Shown: positions 17,872 through 26,731, counted from the first letter of the stretch. The stretch: DNA of 64,000 nucleotides from Selenomonas sp. AE3005 (GCF_905233635.1 NZ_CAJODG010000016.1:8072-72071), one strand, 5' to 3'. Notes: generated by a model not told the origin, from the letters alone. Numbers and translations are program-made.

Positions 17872-17917
17872 AAGCTCCCGATATAGAAATATATTTCTTA
17901 TTCGGGAGCTTTATTTG
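17872..17917 (+). terminator. Terminator of the rodZ-ylmH operon
   Basis: AAGCTCCCGA (17872-17881) pairs perfectly with TCGGGAGCTT (17902-17911), followed by a T-rich tail. The 20-base loop is A/T-rich. Confidence 0.85.
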
Positions 17918-17932
17918 TTATAATTGACGGGG

Positions 17933-17982
17933 TGATAGAATGATGATAGAATGATATTAAAAGAGGTGATAGCATGATAGAA
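17933..17982 (+). repeat. Cluster of TGATAGAA octamers at the AlbA_2 gene 5' end
   Basis: TGATAGAA occurs at 17933, 17944 and 17975, and the near copy TGATAGCA at 17967. The last perfect copy overlaps the start codon. Copies one and two are 11 bases apart, about one helical turn. Further copies lie inside the gene. An operator for the product of the gene is the obvious guess. Confidence 0.7.
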
Positions 17983-19302
17983 AACAACAATACGGAATTC
18001 AAGCGAGAGTATACGGAGAGCATCCGTAAGACGGTGGTGGCTTTTGCTAACACGGATGGCGGCAATTTGTATATCGGTATTGACGATGACGGGACGGCGG
18101 TAGGTGTAGCTGATGTTGATGATGTGCAGAAGCGTGTAATCAGCTTATGCCGTGATGGAATTCAGCCCGATGTGATGATGTTTCTATCATGTGATAGAAT
18201 CGTGATAGAAGGCAAAGATGTAATTCGCCTTCTGGTCCAACGGGGAACGTCCTGCCCATACTATTTGAAAGGCAAGGGTCTGCGTCCGGAAGGTGTTTTT
18301 GTTCGGCGTGGGCCTGTCAGCCTGCCGGCCACAGATGCACAGATCCGGAAGATGATTCGCGAGGCCGGAGATTATCATTATGAGCAGGAACGTTCTTTGG
18401 AACAGGAACTGACGTTTAAGGACACAGAGAGAATATTGCAGGAGGCGCATGTGTCCTTTGGTGATGCCGAGAAACGTTCTTTGTGTATTGTAAGTAGTGA
18501 CGGTCTGTATACGAATTTAGGACTGCTCCTGTCTGACCAATGTCAGCACACGGTAAGAGTGGCGGTTTTTTCGGGAAAAAATCAGCTGGTGTTCCGTGAT
18601 CGGCGTGAGTTTTCCGGCTCACTTTTGTTGCAGGTGAATCAGGTTATAGAATTTATTGATTATCATAATGCCATTCATTCAGAAATTCGCGGCATGAAGC
18701 GGCTGGACAGCCGGGATTATCCTGTTGAGTCTTTGCGTGAAGCAATATTTAATGCCTTTGTACATCGTGATTATGGCTTTAGCGGCAGTTTGTTAGTGAG
18801 CGTTTATGATGATAGAATGGAAATTCTTTCCTTAGGTGGTCTGGCTGAAGGCATGACCTATAATGACATGATGCTCGGAGTTTCCATTTCGCGCAATCCG
18901 AAATTGGCGGAAATATTTTACCGCCTGCATTACATTGAAGCCTTTGGCACAGGTGTACGCCGTATTTTTGCAGGCTATGGCGACGGTGAGATACAGCCGC
19001 AGTTTTTGGTATCAGACAATGCGGTTAAGGTTGTTTTGCCCAATTTGCATTTTGAACGGGAACAGCTTGGAGGAGCTGCAGAGCATTTGCATGAGGCGCA
19101 ACAAATATATACCAATGATGAAATATCTGATGATATGAAAGTATATCAGGCCATTGCTGCAGGTGTGGACAGCCGTAAAGCTCTGCAGGAACGCATGGGC
19201 TTTTCTCTGACCAAAACCGTTAATATTTTACGCAGATTAGTGGAGGCCGGAAGAATACGGCGTTTGGGGAACGGGAAAAATATTCGCTATGTGAGCAAGT
19301 GA
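17974..19302 (+). CDS. AlbA_2/Schlafen-domain ATP-binding regulator
   Basis: The 442-residue protein has an N-terminal AlbA_2 (Schlafen-like) domain (about 4-120: EFKREYTESIRKTVVAFANTDGG, then IGIDDDG). A GHKL-type ATP-binding C-terminal module follows (about 240-340: EAIFNAFVHRDY, GGLAEGMTY, GTGVRRI). A winged-helix segment closes it (about 385-440: MGFSLTKTVNILRRLVEAGRI). Members are usually annotated as putative transcriptional regulators or DNA-binding proteins; their roles are mostly unknown. The start overlaps a TGATAGAA octamer that recurs around and inside the gene. AGAGGTG precedes the ATG. The gene sits between ylmH and divIVA, which normally lie close together. Confidence 0.82.
   Translation: MIENNNTEFKREYTESIRKTVVAFANTDGGNLYIGIDDDGTAVGVADVDDVQKRVISLCRDGIQPDVMMFLSCDRIVIEGKDVIRLLVQRGTSCPYYLKGKGLRPEGVFVRRGPVSLPATDAQIRKMIREAGDYHYEQERSLEQELTFKDTERILQEAHVSFGDAEKRSLCIVSSDGLYTNLGLLLSDQCQHTVRVAVFSGKNQLVFRDRREFSGSLLLQVNQVIEFIDYHNAIHSEIRGMKRLDSRDYPVESLREAIFNAFVHRDYGFSGSLLVSVYDDRMEILSLGGLAEGMTYNDMMLGVSISRNPKLAEIFYRLHYIEAFGTGVRRIFAGYGDGEIQPQFLVSDNAVKVVLPNLHFEREQLGGAAEHLHEAQQIYTNDEISDDMKVYQAIAAGVDSRKALQERMGFSLTKTVNILRRLVEAGRIRRLGNGKNIRYVSK
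18182..18210 (+). repeat. Intragenic palindrome and octamer copies (TGATAGAA)
   Basis: TTCTATCA (18182-18189) faces TGATAGAA (18192-18199) across two bases, forming an inverted repeat. A second direct copy at 18203 keeps the same 11-base period as upstream. Two more copies lie at 18810 and 19313, the latter just after the stop codon. Confidence 0.7.
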
Positions 19303-19421
19303 AAAAGCCGAATGATAGAAAATTTATAAAAGGATTTAACGTAAATAGCGCGAATGTGTACTAATGTAGTTTGGCTATAGCTCTCAGGCTATGGTAAAAA
19401 TTTCAGGAGGTATGAGCATTT

Positions 19422-21233
19422 ATGTTAAGCAGAAGAAAATTTTTGCAGCTGTTGATGGCTGGTGGTGTGACGGTAGCTTTTGACGGGCTGTCCTGTGTGC
19501 AGGCGTTTGCAGCAGCCGGGGATACGGTAAAGCTGACTATTTTGGGTACAAGCGACGTGCATGGCCGGTTTATGCCCTGGGACTATGCTACGGATACGGA
19601 GGACCGGTCCGGCAGCCTGGTGCAGCTCTATACAGCTATCAAAGAGATTAGAAAGGAAACCCCCAACGTTATTCTGGTGGACTGTGGAGATGCCATTCAG
19701 GATAACAGTGTGGAGCAGTTTAATACCAAGCCGCAGCAGCCAATGATGGTGGCGATGAATGAAATGGGTTACGATACCTGGACAATGGGCAACCATGAGT
19801 TTAACTTTGGTCTGGATGTGCTGAAACATGTTACGGACCAGTTCAAGGGGCGGTCCCTGTGCGGCAACGTTTACTGGAGTGACGGCCGCCGTTATCTGCC
19901 GGCCAGCACCGTGGTGGAAAAAGCCGGGATAAAGGTGGGCATCATCGGTATCAATACGCCCATGATTACCGAATTTGAAAAGGATACGGACCACCTAAAG
20001 GGTGTGACGGTTAAGAATCCGACACAGGAAACACGCAAGGCGATTGCCGAACTTAAGGGCAAAGCTGATGTGCTGATTGGCGTTATGCACATGGGACTGG
20101 AGAATGAAAACAACAATCCTGACACCAGCGTTACGGACGTAGCCAAGGCTAACCCCGAACTTACAGCTATTGTCGCCGGTCATATGCATAAGAATGTCAG
20201 CAGTGCCACTGTAAATGGTGTGCTTATTTCCGAGCCGTACAAATACGGCCAGATGCTCACCCGTATCGACTTGACATTAAAACGCAGTGGTGACAGCTGG
20301 AGCGTCAGCGAAAAGACCGCCAAAACCATTCCGGTGAAAAACTATGCCAGCGACAAGAAACTCGTTAAACTGCTGGCACCGTTCCATGCTGCCGCCAGAA
20401 AGACCGCTAATGAGGAAATCGGCGTGGTCAAGGGGATGAATATGGTGCCGCCGGATTCTATGCCGGGTATCAGCGAAGTACAGGTAAATGATACACCGCT
20501 GACCAATTTCTTCAACGAAGTTCAGCTTTATTACAGCGGCGCTGATGTAACATCTGTTATCATCAGCCGCGATAATGCGCAGATGGCTGTAGGCCCGGTA
20601 CGGCGCAAGGACATTGCCTTTAACTACCAGTACACCGGCGGGGAAACGACCATCTTTGAAGTCAGCGGCAAGGACCTGCGCGCTTATATGGAATGGTCGG
20701 CAGAGTATTTCAATCAGAAACAGCCGGGCGATATTGCCCCGAGTTATAATCCGGTGCGCCGGGCCTCTAAGTACAGCACAAATGATATCTTTGGCGGCGT
20801 GACTTACATCATCGACCTGACCGCTCCGGCCGGCAAGCGTATTAAAGACCTGCGGCTGAAACGTACGGGCAGACTTATCGAGGATAACGATACGATAAAA
20901 CTGGGCATGAATGCCTATCGTATGCACCAGCTTACGGCCAAGAACGGTATTTTTGCCGGCCGGCAGTTCAAGCAGCTCTGGACAAGTATCGAGGCCATGG
21001 GGGAAACAGAAGGTACTATCCGCAATATGTCTATCAGGTACATCCGGGAAGTGAAGAAGGGTGTCATCGAAGTCAAGCCGGTAAACGACTGGCATATCGA
21101 AGGCTTTGACAGGCAGTCGGCCAGCTACAGAAAGGCAGCTGAGCTGCTGCGTGCCGGGAAAATTAAACTTCACAACTCTGCCGATGGCAAATACACCAAT
21201 ATTGTTTCCCTTAATGAGAGGGATATAAAATAA
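19422..21233 (+). CDS. Exported 5'-nucleotidase/metallophosphatase (UshA-like)
   Basis: The 603-residue protein belongs to the bifunctional UDP-sugar hydrolase/5'-nucleotidase family. The metal motifs are present: GTSDVHGRF (about 43-51), VDCGDAIQ, MGNHEFNFG and AGHMHKN. A C-terminal nucleotidase domain starts near 335. The N-terminus reads SRRKFLQLLMAGG, a twin-arginine (Tat) signal with an Ala-rich cleavage region near residue 33, so it probably acts folded outside the membrane. GGAGG precedes the ATG. It is followed by a GC-rich hairpin. It scavenges extracellular nucleotides or phosphate, by analogy. Confidence 0.88.
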   Translation: MLSRRKFLQLLMAGGVTVAFDGLSCVQAFAAAGDTVKLTILGTSDVHGRFMPWDYATDTEDRSGSLVQLYTAIKEIRKETPNVILVDCGDAIQDNSVEQFNTKPQQPMMVAMNEMGYDTWTMGNHEFNFGLDVLKHVTDQFKGRSLCGNVYWSDGRRYLPASTVVEKAGIKVGIIGINTPMITEFEKDTDHLKGVTVKNPTQETRKAIAELKGKADVLIGVMHMGLENENNNPDTSVTDVAKANPELTAIVAGHMHKNVSSATVNGVLISEPYKYGQMLTRIDLTLKRSGDSWSVSEKTAKTIPVKNYASDKKLVKLLAPFHAAARKTANEEIGVVKGMNMVPPDSMPGISEVQVNDTPLTNFFNEVQLYYSGADVTSVIISRDNAQMAVGPVRRKDIAFNYQYTGGETTIFEVSGKDLRAYMEWSAEYFNQKQPGDIAPSYNPVRRASKYSTNDIFGGVTYIIDLTAPAGKRIKDLRLKRTGRLIEDNDTIKLGMNAYRMHQLTAKNGIFAGRQFKQLWTSIEAMGETEGTIRNMSIRYIREVKKGVIEVKPVNDWHIEGFDRQSASYRKAAELLRAGKIKLHNSADGKYTNIVSLNERDIK

Positions 21234-21245
21234 TATGATGAACGG

Positions 21246-21270
21246 TGGCGGCCTTAACTGGCCGCCATTT
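21246..21270 (+). terminator. Hairpin after the 5'-nucleotidase gene
   Basis: TGGCGGCC (21246-21253) pairs with GGCCGCCA (21260-21267) across a six-base loop and is followed by a short T-rich tail. It is a strong stem with a weak T run. Confidence 0.6.
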
Positions 21271-21362
21271 GTATTGTGGCGTTTTGCGAAAAAATATGAT
21301 AAGATAAATAAGATTGGAAAATAAGGCGAGAAATCGCAGCATACAGATAGGGGATAATAATT

Positions 21363-21974
21363 TTGCTTACACCAATGGACATACATAACAAGGATTTCAA
21401 GCGGAGTTTCCGTGGCTATAACGAGGATGAAATAGATGATTTCCTTGATAAGGTTGTCAATGACTATGAAAAACTATTCCGTGAAAATGACAAGCTGAAG
21501 GCTGACCTGGCCCGCTTCCAGAAGGATATCGAGCAGTATCAGCAGCTGGAAAAGAACTTGAAGGACACGCTGCTGGTGGCACAGAGAACCGCTGAAGAAG
21601 TTACGAGCAATGCCCGTAACAACGCGGAAGAAATGCGCGAAAACACCATGAAGGAGTGTCAGAATAAAATCCAGGAAGCCGAGATGGAGGCTGACCGCAT
21701 TATCGAGGAGGCCAAAAACAAAGTTCGGGCCATCGTGAGTGAGTATGACAGACTGGTGCGCGAGAAAAATCATTTCCTGCGCAAAATCAAGATAACCATG
21801 GAATCTGAGTTGACGATTCTCAATGAAACGCTGGCGGAGATTCCCAATCCTGAACAGGACGAGCGGCAGACCCGTACGCAGGGAACGCAGGCCGAGGCCT
21901 TACAGAAAGCCGTGGCTGACCATCAGGAACAAGTGGAAAATGACGAAACAGGGGAAGAAAAAGAGGAGGATTAA
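21363..21974 (+). CDS. divIVA: DivIVA-domain cell division/polarity protein
   Basis: The 203-residue protein starts LTPMDIHNKDFKRSFRGYNEDEIDDFLD, the signature N-terminus of DivIVA, which binds curved membrane. A long coiled coil (about 30-150) and an acidic C-terminal tail follow. The start is TTG 21363 with GGGG nine bases upstream. The ATG at 21375 would remove the conserved LTP, so it is not used. It is the first gene of the divIVA-lspA-rluD-pyrR run. Confidence 0.93.
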   Translation: MLTPMDIHNKDFKRSFRGYNEDEIDDFLDKVVNDYEKLFRENDKLKADLARFQKDIEQYQQLEKNLKDTLLVAQRTAEEVTSNARNNAEEMRENTMKECQNKIQEAEMEADRIIEEAKNKVRAIVSEYDRLVREKNHFLRKIKITMESELTILNETLAEIPNPEQDERQTRTQGTQAEALQKAVADHQEQVENDETGEEKEED

Positions 21975-21984
21975 GGGCGCGTAA

Positions 21985-22428
21985 ATGGCTTTGGGTTTGT
22001 TTTTGCTACTGCTGGTAATAGACCAGGCAGTAAAATTTTTTGTAGAGGCAACGATGTTGCCGGGGGAGAGTATCCCTTTGATTGATGGGATTTTTCATAT
22101 TACCTATGTGCTGAATCCCGGCGCGGCCTTTGGTATTTTTCCTCACCAGAGTTGGTTCTTTATATTGGCCGGCGCAGCAATGATTGCTGCGTTTTTCCAT
22201 TACTACTCCTGGCTGCAGCGTCAGTGCGGTTATTTTCATTATGGCTGTGTAGCCTTGCTGGCCGGAGCGGTGGGCAATCTTATCGATCGTATCCGCAACG
22301 GACTCGTGATAGACTTTTTTGACTTCCGTATCTGGCCGGTGTTCAATATCGCTGATGTAGCGATTGTTCTGGGGGTGGCCAGTATGATTTATGCAATACT
22401 TTTCAAGATAAAGGAAACGGACAAATAA
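21985..22428 (+). CDS. lspA: Lipoprotein signal peptidase
   Basis: The 147-residue protein has four membrane helices and the aspartyl protease motifs of LspA: NLIDRIRNG (first catalytic Asp, about 95-103) and FNIADVAI (second, about 118-125). It removes signal peptides from prolipoproteins. It shares a base with rluD (TAATG). Length is slightly short but complete. Confidence 0.95.
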   Translation: MALGLFLLLLVIDQAVKFFVEATMLPGESIPLIDGIFHITYVLNPGAAFGIFPHQSWFFILAGAAMIAAFFHYYSWLQRQCGYFHYGCVALLAGAVGNLIDRIRNGLVIDFFDFRIWPVFNIADVAIVLGVASMIYAILFKIKETDK

Positions 22429-23357
22429 TGGCTAAAGAGGTTTCATATAAAGCAGAAGAGGCAGGCAAGCGTCTGGATGTGTTTCTGGTGACATATCAGC
22501 CGGAACTGTCGCGCTCGCATATACAAAAGCTCATTGACCAGGGAGCAGTCCTGGTGGACGGGCAGGTGCGCAAGGCCAATTATAAGCTGCGCGGCGGTGA
22601 AACGGTGAGTCTGGTCATTCCCGAGGCGGAGCCTGTCAGTGTGGAGCCGGAAAATATTCCGCTGGACGTGCTCTATGAAGATAAAGATATCATCGTTATC
22701 AATAAGCCCCGGGGCATGGTGGTACACCCTGCGGCTGGCGTGCATACGGGGACACTGGTCAACGCCCTGCTGTATCATTGCCATGACCTTTCGGGGATAA
22801 ATGGGGAGATTCGTCCCGGGATTGTCCACCGTCTAGACAAGGATACCTCCGGCGTGCTGGTCTGTGCCAAAAATGACGTGGCCCATCTGGACCTGGCAGA
22901 ACAAATCAGCACGAAAACTGCCCATCGCGTTTACCGGGCCATAGTCCACGGCAACATCAAAGAGGAGGCCGGGATAATCAAAGGCGATATCGGCCGCCAT
23001 CCCACAGACAGGAAGAAGATGGCGATTGTCCGGGAAAACGGCAAGCCGGCGGTGACGCATTTCAAGGTACTGGAGCGTTTTGGGGAGTACACACTGGTGG
23101 AATGCCGGCTGGAAACAGGCCGTACCCATCAAATCAGGGTGCATATGACCAGCATTGGCCATCCCCTGGTCAATGACCCCAAGTACGGGCCGAAGAAAAG
23201 CTCACCTTTTGCCATTAAGGGACAGGCTCTGCACTCGCTGAGTCTGACACTTAATCATCCTGTCACGAAAGAGGAAATGACCTTTACGGCGCCGTTGCCG
23301 CAGGATATGGAAAAAATCCTGACGGGGCTGCGCAATAAAATGGCCAAGATAAAATAA
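22428..23357 (+). CDS. rluD: RluA/RluD-family large-subunit rRNA pseudouridine synthase
   Basis: The 309-residue protein has an N-terminal S4 domain (RLDVFLVTYQPELSRSHIQKLI, about 14-35). The catalytic motif HRLDKDTSG follows at about 133-141, with the reactive aspartate. Near the C-terminal end of the catalytic domain is GRTHQIRVHM. The target is most likely 23S rRNA helix 69, as for RluD, although RluA-family specificity is not fixed by sequence. It is translationally coupled to lspA. Confidence 0.9.
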   Translation: MAKEVSYKAEEAGKRLDVFLVTYQPELSRSHIQKLIDQGAVLVDGQVRKANYKLRGGETVSLVIPEAEPVSVEPENIPLDVLYEDKDIIVINKPRGMVVHPAAGVHTGTLVNALLYHCHDLSGINGEIRPGIVHRLDKDTSGVLVCAKNDVAHLDLAEQISTKTAHRVYRAIVHGNIKEEAGIIKGDIGRHPTDRKKMAIVRENGKPAVTHFKVLERFGEYTLVECRLETGRTHQIRVHMTSIGHPLVNDPKYGPKKSSPFAIKGQALHSLSLTLNHPVTKEEMTFTAPLPQDMEKILTGLRNKMAKIK

Positions 23358-23381
23358 TTGTTTTTGTTGAGGAGGGACCTT

Positions 23382-23933
23382 ATGCCGGAATTTATCGATA
23401 AGGCAGTGCTCATGGATTCAGAGGGCATTCGCCGGGCACTGACCCGTATTTCCCATGAAATCGTGGAAAAGAACAAAGGGGTAGAAAACATCGTTCTGGT
23501 GGGCATTCGCACCCGGGGCGTACCCATTGCTGAGCGTCTGGCGGAAAATATTGCCAAAATTGAAGGCCAGAAACCGCCGGTAGGTGTCCTTGACATTACA
23601 CTCTATCGTGATGACTTGTCAACTTTGGCTTATCAGCCCATTGTCCGGCCGACGGAACTGCCGGTGGATATAACGGGCAAAACCGTGGTGCTGGTGGACG
23701 ACGTGCTTTACACGGGGCGTACTATCCGGGCAGCACTCGATGCCATCATCGACAACGGCCGTCCGAAAACCATTCAGCTGGCGGTACTCGTGGACAGAGG
23801 TCACCGGGAACTGCCCATCAGGGCTGACTTTGTCGGTAAGAACGTGCCGACTTCCTCCCGGGAAGTAGTCAGCGTCCAGCTGCAAAATACGGATAATGAT
23901 GAAAAGGTCGTTATTCGGGAAATAAAAGAATGA
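23382..23933 (+). CDS. pyrR: Bifunctional pyrimidine attenuator/uracil phosphoribosyltransferase PyrR
   Basis: The 183-residue protein carries the phosphoribosyltransferase PRPP loop VVLVDDVLYTGRT (about 100-112) and other PyrR features (GIRTRGVPIA, RDDLST). PyrR binds pyr mRNA to control pyrimidine biosynthesis and has weak UPRTase activity. ATG 23382 is preceded by GAGGAGGG; an in-frame upstream start has no ribosome site. No pyr biosynthetic genes follow in the window, so its targets are elsewhere. Confidence 0.93.
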   Translation: MPEFIDKAVLMDSEGIRRALTRISHEIVEKNKGVENIVLVGIRTRGVPIAERLAENIAKIEGQKPPVGVLDITLYRDDLSTLAYQPIVRPTELPVDITGKTVVLVDDVLYTGRTIRAALDAIIDNGRPKTIQLAVLVDRGHRELPIRADFVGKNVPTSSREVVSVQLQNTDNDEKVVIREIKE

Positions 23934-23936
23934 CAA

Positions 23937-23968
23937 AAAAGCAGTGAGCCATGTGACTCACTGCTTTT
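23937..23968 (+). terminator. Bidirectional terminator
   Basis: AAAAGCAGTGAG pairs perfectly with CTCACTGCTTTT around an eight-base loop. It lies between the convergent pyrR and phosphoribosyltransferase genes and serves both. Confidence 0.93.
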
Positions 23969-23983
23969 AACTTATGTGGTTAT

Positions 23984-24535
23984 TTATTCTGCGTCAAACA
24001 GGGGCAGAGCCTCGAGGAAGATTATGTCCGTGCGCTTGGCGGCATCGCCTTCGGCCAGAACACAGGCCTCACCAATAACCTTGCCGCCGGCTTTTTCCGT
24101 CAGCTCGGTGAGAGCTTTCATGGAACCGCCAGTGCTGATAACGTCATCGAGCAGCAGAACATTCTTGCCTTTGAGACGGTCTACATCAACACCATCGAGG
24201 CACAGTTTCTGCACGCCCTTGGTCGTGATGGAGATATCTTCTACCCACAGGGCATTTTCCATGTATGCCTTGACGGATTTACGGGCTACCACATAACGTT
24301 CCATACCCAGTTCACGGGCCAGGTCGGCAGCCAGGGGGATACCTTTGGTTTCTGCTGTAAGAATAACATCAGTATCAGCAGGAATCTTTTTGGCTAATTC
24401 CTTAGCACAAGCCAGAGTCAGGTCAGGGTCACCCAGCATGATGAACCCGGCAATTGCCAGCTTGTCAGTGACGTTTAAAATGGGCAAAGAACGCTTGCAG
24501 CCAGCCACTGTTAAATCATAAAATCTATTGGCCAT
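23984..24535 (-). CDS. Purine phosphoribosyltransferase (Apt/Xpt-like)
   Basis: The 183-residue protein has the type I PRTase PRPP-binding motif VLLLDDVISTGGSM (about 123-136) and the upstream block ETKGIPLAADLARELG. The short N-terminus and the ending LEALPLF resemble the adenine/xanthine branch (COG0503). Which base it uses is not decided here. ATG 24535 follows AAGAGGTG; an in-frame ATG 18 bases upstream lacks one. It is monocistronic with its own promoter, and no purine riboswitch-like element is evident in its short 5' region. Confidence 0.8.
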   Translation of the reverse strand: MANRFYDLTVAGCKRSLPILNVTDKLAIAGFIMLGDPDLTLACAKELAKKIPADTDVILTAETKGIPLAADLARELGMERYVVARKSVKAYMENALWVEDISITTKGVQKLCLDGVDVDRLKGKNVLLLDDVISTGGSMKALTELTEKAGGKVIGEACVLAEGDAAKRTDIIFLEALPLFDAE

Positions 24536-24565
24536 AGTACACCTCTTCTTCATTTTTACGGAACT

Positions 24566-24594
24566 ATTATACGCTCTTTTCTGATGGAGTGCAA
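24566..24594 (-). promoter_or_regulatory. Promoter of the phosphoribosyltransferase gene
   Basis: On the reverse strand TTGCAC is followed after 17 bases by a perfect TATAAT, ending about 30 bases before the start codon. Confidence 0.75.
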
Positions 24595-24600
24595 ATTTTA

Positions 24601-24635
24601 TTGTACTATCCTGCCGGAATTGTGTAAAATATAAT
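24601..24635 (+). promoter_or_regulatory. Promoter region for surE
   Basis: TTGTAC (24601-24606) and TAAAAT (24625-24630) are 18 bases apart, and a TATAAT overlaps the end (24630-24635). The surE start is about 35 bases downstream. Confidence 0.5.
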
Positions 24636-24668
24636 ATTGTGATTTAATGAACAAAGGAGGCTGTTTGG

Positions 24669-25418
24669 TTGCGTATCTTACTAACTAACGATGATGGCAT
24701 AAAAGCCCCGGGGATTGAGGCCCTGGTTCGGGCTTTGCATAAAGAACATGAAATTATCATAGCGGCACCCATGGTACAGCAAAGCGGCATGAGTAACGCC
24801 CTGACTATTGGTCCGCCCATTGAGGTGGCCAGGGATACGGAAATGGAGTCACGTTACGGAATTGAGGCCTGGGCCATTGGCGGTACGCCGGCTGATAGTG
24901 CAAAACTATATATAGAGACGCTGGCCGGGACGGCACCGGATTTGGTCGTATCCGGTATCAATCACGGGGCTAATCTGGCCACGGATGTGATTTATTCGGG
25001 GACAGTGGGCGCAGCCATGGAAGGTTATTTCCATGATATTCCGTCCTTTGCCTTGTCTTTGGACGTACATAGCGAACTCAGTTATGATGACGCGGCGGCG
25101 ATTTTTGCCCGTGACCTCGAAAAACTGCTGCCCGAAACGGATAAGGTGTTTCTCTACAATGTAAATTATCCGGTATTTCTGAAGGACGGTGAGGCTCAGT
25201 ATGTCTTTGGCCGTCAGGGCAAGCGTGATTATATCAATGCTTTCAGCCGCGAAGAACGAGACGGCCGGGTGTTTTACACCATGGCTGGCGAAGTCTACGA
25301 CTCGGATAAGAGCAGTGCTACGGATATTTACGCCACGGAGCAGGGCTATATTTCCGTGACGCCGCTGGTCACCGATTTGACTGACTATGTGGAGCTGGAC
25401 CGGCGTCTGGAAAAATAG
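24669..25418 (+). CDS. surE: 5'/3'-nucleotidase SurE
   Basis: The 249-residue protein starts RILLTNDDGIKAPGI, the SurE metal-binding motif. It continues with PMVQQSGMSNALT, SGINHGANLATDVIYSGTVGAA and ALS. SurE dephosphorylates nucleoside monophosphates and short polyphosphates. The start is TTG 24669, preceded by AAGGAGG at about 24654-24660. It is the first rightward gene after the divergent phosphoribosyltransferase, and ahcY follows 71 bases later. Confidence 0.94.
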   Translation: MRILLTNDDGIKAPGIEALVRALHKEHEIIIAAPMVQQSGMSNALTIGPPIEVARDTEMESRYGIEAWAIGGTPADSAKLYIETLAGTAPDLVVSGINHGANLATDVIYSGTVGAAMEGYFHDIPSFALSLDVHSELSYDDAAAIFARDLEKLLPETDKVFLYNVNYPVFLKDGEAQYVFGRQGKRDYINAFSREERDGRVFYTMAGEVYDSDKSSATDIYATEQGYISVTPLVTDLTDYVELDRRLEK

Positions 25419-25489
25419 GGTGACGGTGATACTGGTTTCGTGATAAAATAAAGGTTGAAGTTTTTTTGAAGTGTAGGGAGGATGTTACC

Positions 25490-26731
25490 ATGAAATCCAT
25501 GATTCGCGATATTAAACTTGCACCGGCCGGACACGATAAAATCGAATGGGTAAAGAACTTTATGCCCGTTATGCGTGCCATTGATGAGGAATTTTCCCGG
25601 ACGAAACCCTTTGCCGGCAAGAAAATGGTTATTACACTGCACTTGGAGGCCAAGACGGCTTATATGGCCGAGGTCTTTAAACATGCCGGAGCCGAAGTGG
25701 CCATTACGGGCAGCAATCCGTTGTCCACGCAGGATGATGTGGCCGCAGCGCTGGTGGAGGACGGTGTCAACGTCTTTGCCTGGCATGACTGCACGGAAGA
25801 AGAATATTTTAAGTTCATCGACGAGGCCTTAAAGATTGAACCGGACTTTATCATCGATGACGGCGGTGATTTGGTGCATACGCTGCATACGACGCGCCGC
25901 GATTTGCTGCCGAAGATTGTGGGCGGTTCCGAGGAAACGACGACAGGTGTACACCGCCTGCGCGGTCTGGCCCAGGAGGGCAAACTGGAATTTCCGATGA
26001 TTGCCGCTAACGATGCCTACATGAAGTTCCTGTTTGATAACCGTTATGGTACGGGCCAGTCCACCTGGGACGGCATCATGCGGACTACCAATCTTGTCAT
26101 TGCCGGCAAGACCGTGGTTATCGCCGGTTATGGCTGGTGCGGCAAGGGCGGTGCTATGCGTGCCCGCGGCCTCGGTGCCAATGTAGTCATCACGGAAGTT
26201 GACCCGATTAAAGCCATTGAGGCTATTTTTGACGGTTTCCGGGTTATGCCCATGGACGAGGCCGCTAAAATCGGTGATATCTTCCTGACATTGACCGGAG
26301 ATAAGGACGTTATCGTAAAACGTCACTTCGAGTCCATGAAGGACGGTGTTATGCTGGCCAACTCCGGCCATTTCGATTGCGAAATAAACATTCCTGAGCT
26401 GGAGAGCCTGGCCAAGTCCCGCCGCCGTGTGCGCAATAATATCGAAGAATTCCTGCTGCCGGACGGCAGAAAGATTTACCTGCTGGCGGAAGGCCGTCTG
26501 GTGAACCTGGCTGCTGGTGACGGTCATCCGGCCGAAATCATGGACCTGTCCTTTGGCGTGCAGTTCTTCTCCATGATGCACCTGTTGGAACATGGTAAGG
26601 AGCTGACGAAGGAAGTGCATTTAATGCCGGAAGAAGTCAATGTAAAACTGGCAGAACTCAAACTTAAATCATTGGGAGTGGCTATTGACGAGCTTACTCC
26701 GGAACAAAAGGCTTATTTGAACCTTAACTAA
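25490..26731 (+). CDS. ahcY: Adenosylhomocysteinase family protein (SAH or SIH hydrolase)
   Basis: The 413-residue protein has the AhcY signature: catalytic blocks HLEAKTAYMAEVF, TGSNPLSTQDDVAAAL and the NAD-binding motif VIAGYGWCGKGGAMRARGLG (about 206-225), then the C-terminal HPAEIMDLSFGVQ. It cleaves S-adenosylhomocysteine, or S-inosylhomocysteine in the variant described from methanogens, to homocysteine. It is the short archaeal/Thermotoga-like form, without the long insert of the eukaryotic enzyme. ATG 25490 follows GGGAGG. The next gene is a deaminase of the MTA/SAH type, which bears on the substrate question. Confidence 0.9.
   Translation: MKSMIRDIKLAPAGHDKIEWVKNFMPVMRAIDEEFSRTKPFAGKKMVITLHLEAKTAYMAEVFKHAGAEVAITGSNPLSTQDDVAAALVEDGVNVFAWHDCTEEEYFKFIDEALKIEPDFIIDDGGDLVHTLHTTRRDLLPKIVGGSEETTTGVHRLRGLAQEGKLEFPMIAANDAYMKFLFDNRYGTGQSTWDGIMRTTNLVIAGKTVVIAGYGWCGKGGAMRARGLGANVVITEVDPIKAIEAIFDGFRVMPMDEAAKIGDIFLTLTGDKDVIVKRHFESMKDGVMLANSGHFDCEINIPELESLAKSRRRVRNNIEEFLLPDGRKIYLLAEGRLVNLAAGDGHPAEIMDLSFGVQFFSMMHLLEHGKELTKEVHLMPEEVNVKLAELKLKSLGVAIDELTPEQKAYLNLN

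Noticed and set aside
20277..21386. A 369-codon leftward open frame
   Set aside because: It covers the end of the 5'-nucleotidase gene and the start of divIVA on the opposite strand, and it has no recognisable motif.
25419..25489. A possible SAH riboswitch before ahcY
   Set aside because: The gap is only 71 bases and lacks the conserved stems and GC-rich core of known SAH riboswitches.
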